From Hyphomicrobiales bacterium (GTDB lineage Bacteria; Pseudomonadota; Alphaproteobacteria; Rhizobiales; JAJFHB01), in NCBI GenBank assembly GCA_021775755.1, contig JAJFHE010000003.1, positions 49,331 to 113,330 of the forward strand: a DNA stretch of 64,000 nucleotides. The letters run 5' to 3'. The translations under genes were made by a program, and so were the position numbers. The notes under the pieces were generated by a model that saw only the letters and a list, made by a program, of their open reading frames with translations, searched no databases and was not told the origin of the DNA. This document shows positions 63,950 through 64,000 of this stretch, piece by piece (the first letter of the stretch is position 1; every line of letters begins with the position of its first letter).

Positions 63950-64000
63950 ATGAACATCCACAATAATGCCCGTCTGACACCCAAAGGTCGAGAGGCCATG
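63950..64000 (+). CDS. IS481-family transposase (5' fragment)
   Basis: The 17 visible residues, MNIHNNARLTPKGREAM, are the standard N terminus of IS481-family transposases. The gene is cut by the window edge. GAGAGGACC precedes the ATG. Confidence 0.75.
   Translation, partial: MNIHNNARLTPKGREAM

Noticed and set aside
1..64000. CRISPR array
   Set aside because: No run of regularly spaced direct repeats with unique spacers was seen, and no cas genes.

Overview
The window reads as chromosome of an alphaproteobacterium, probably Hyphomicrobiales-like. The evidence is GC-rich coding DNA with short gaps, an IF-1 of the alphaproteobacterial type, a potABCD operon divergent from a LuxR-type regulator, stand-alone amidases, and an elongator tRNA-Met with an encoded CCA end. 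No species can be named from the sequence alone.

Layout. (1) 1-24.1 kb is ordinary metabolism and transport. It holds a peptide-type ABC importer (ATPase cut by the left edge), an MlaC/Ttg2-type lipid carrier, a secreted FGE-like protein and infA. It also holds a polyamine importer (potABCD) with a HAD dehalogenase and an amidase behind it, a PAS/PAS/GAF histidine kinase, an acyl-CoA ligase plus SDR pair with an enoyl-CoA hydratase nearby, and a second amidase. (2) 24.2-49.9 kb is a surface-glycan region, much of it (24.7-38.3 kb) visibly richer in AT than its flanks, as expected of transferred polysaccharide loci. It contains a SyrD/PvdE-type ABC exporter, a GlfT2-like galactofuranosyltransferase and a four-gene operon (cytidylyltransferase, FGGY kinase, SDR, 3-dehydroquinate-synthase-like cyclase). 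It also contains two DUF115/MptE-like proteins, a CDP-3,6-dideoxyhexose operon of the ascarylose type with its 4,6-dehydratase placed apart, three glycosyltransferases, 6-phosphogluconolactonase, and a five-gene operon with a GmhA-like SIS protein. A 164-bp MITE-like element lies between the exporter end and the cyclase operon. (3) 50.5-60.7 kb is an integrative island in the anticodon half of tRNA-Met, bounded by exact 49-bp direct repeats. It has a tyrosine integrase, candidate arm-type sites at both ends, two AlpA-like proteins, a palindrome-studded control region before a DNA-binding-like protein, two GIY-YIG proteins and a DUF262/DUF1524 (GmrSD-like) restriction protein. (4) 60.7-64 kb carries a TPR/beta-barrel protein with a FecR-domain partner, a secreted alpha/beta hydrolase, and the start of an IS481-family transposase cut by the right edge.

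How it fits together. The glycan region encodes precursor synthesis, transfer and possibly export for an unusual surface polymer containing a CDP-derived 3,6-dideoxyhexose, a possible galactofuranose, and probably a cytidylyl-activated sugar or cyclitol derived from a C7 or C5 ketose phosphate. The last is the best candidate for an undescribed pathway. The island looks like a compact defence-carrying integrative element or phage satellite.
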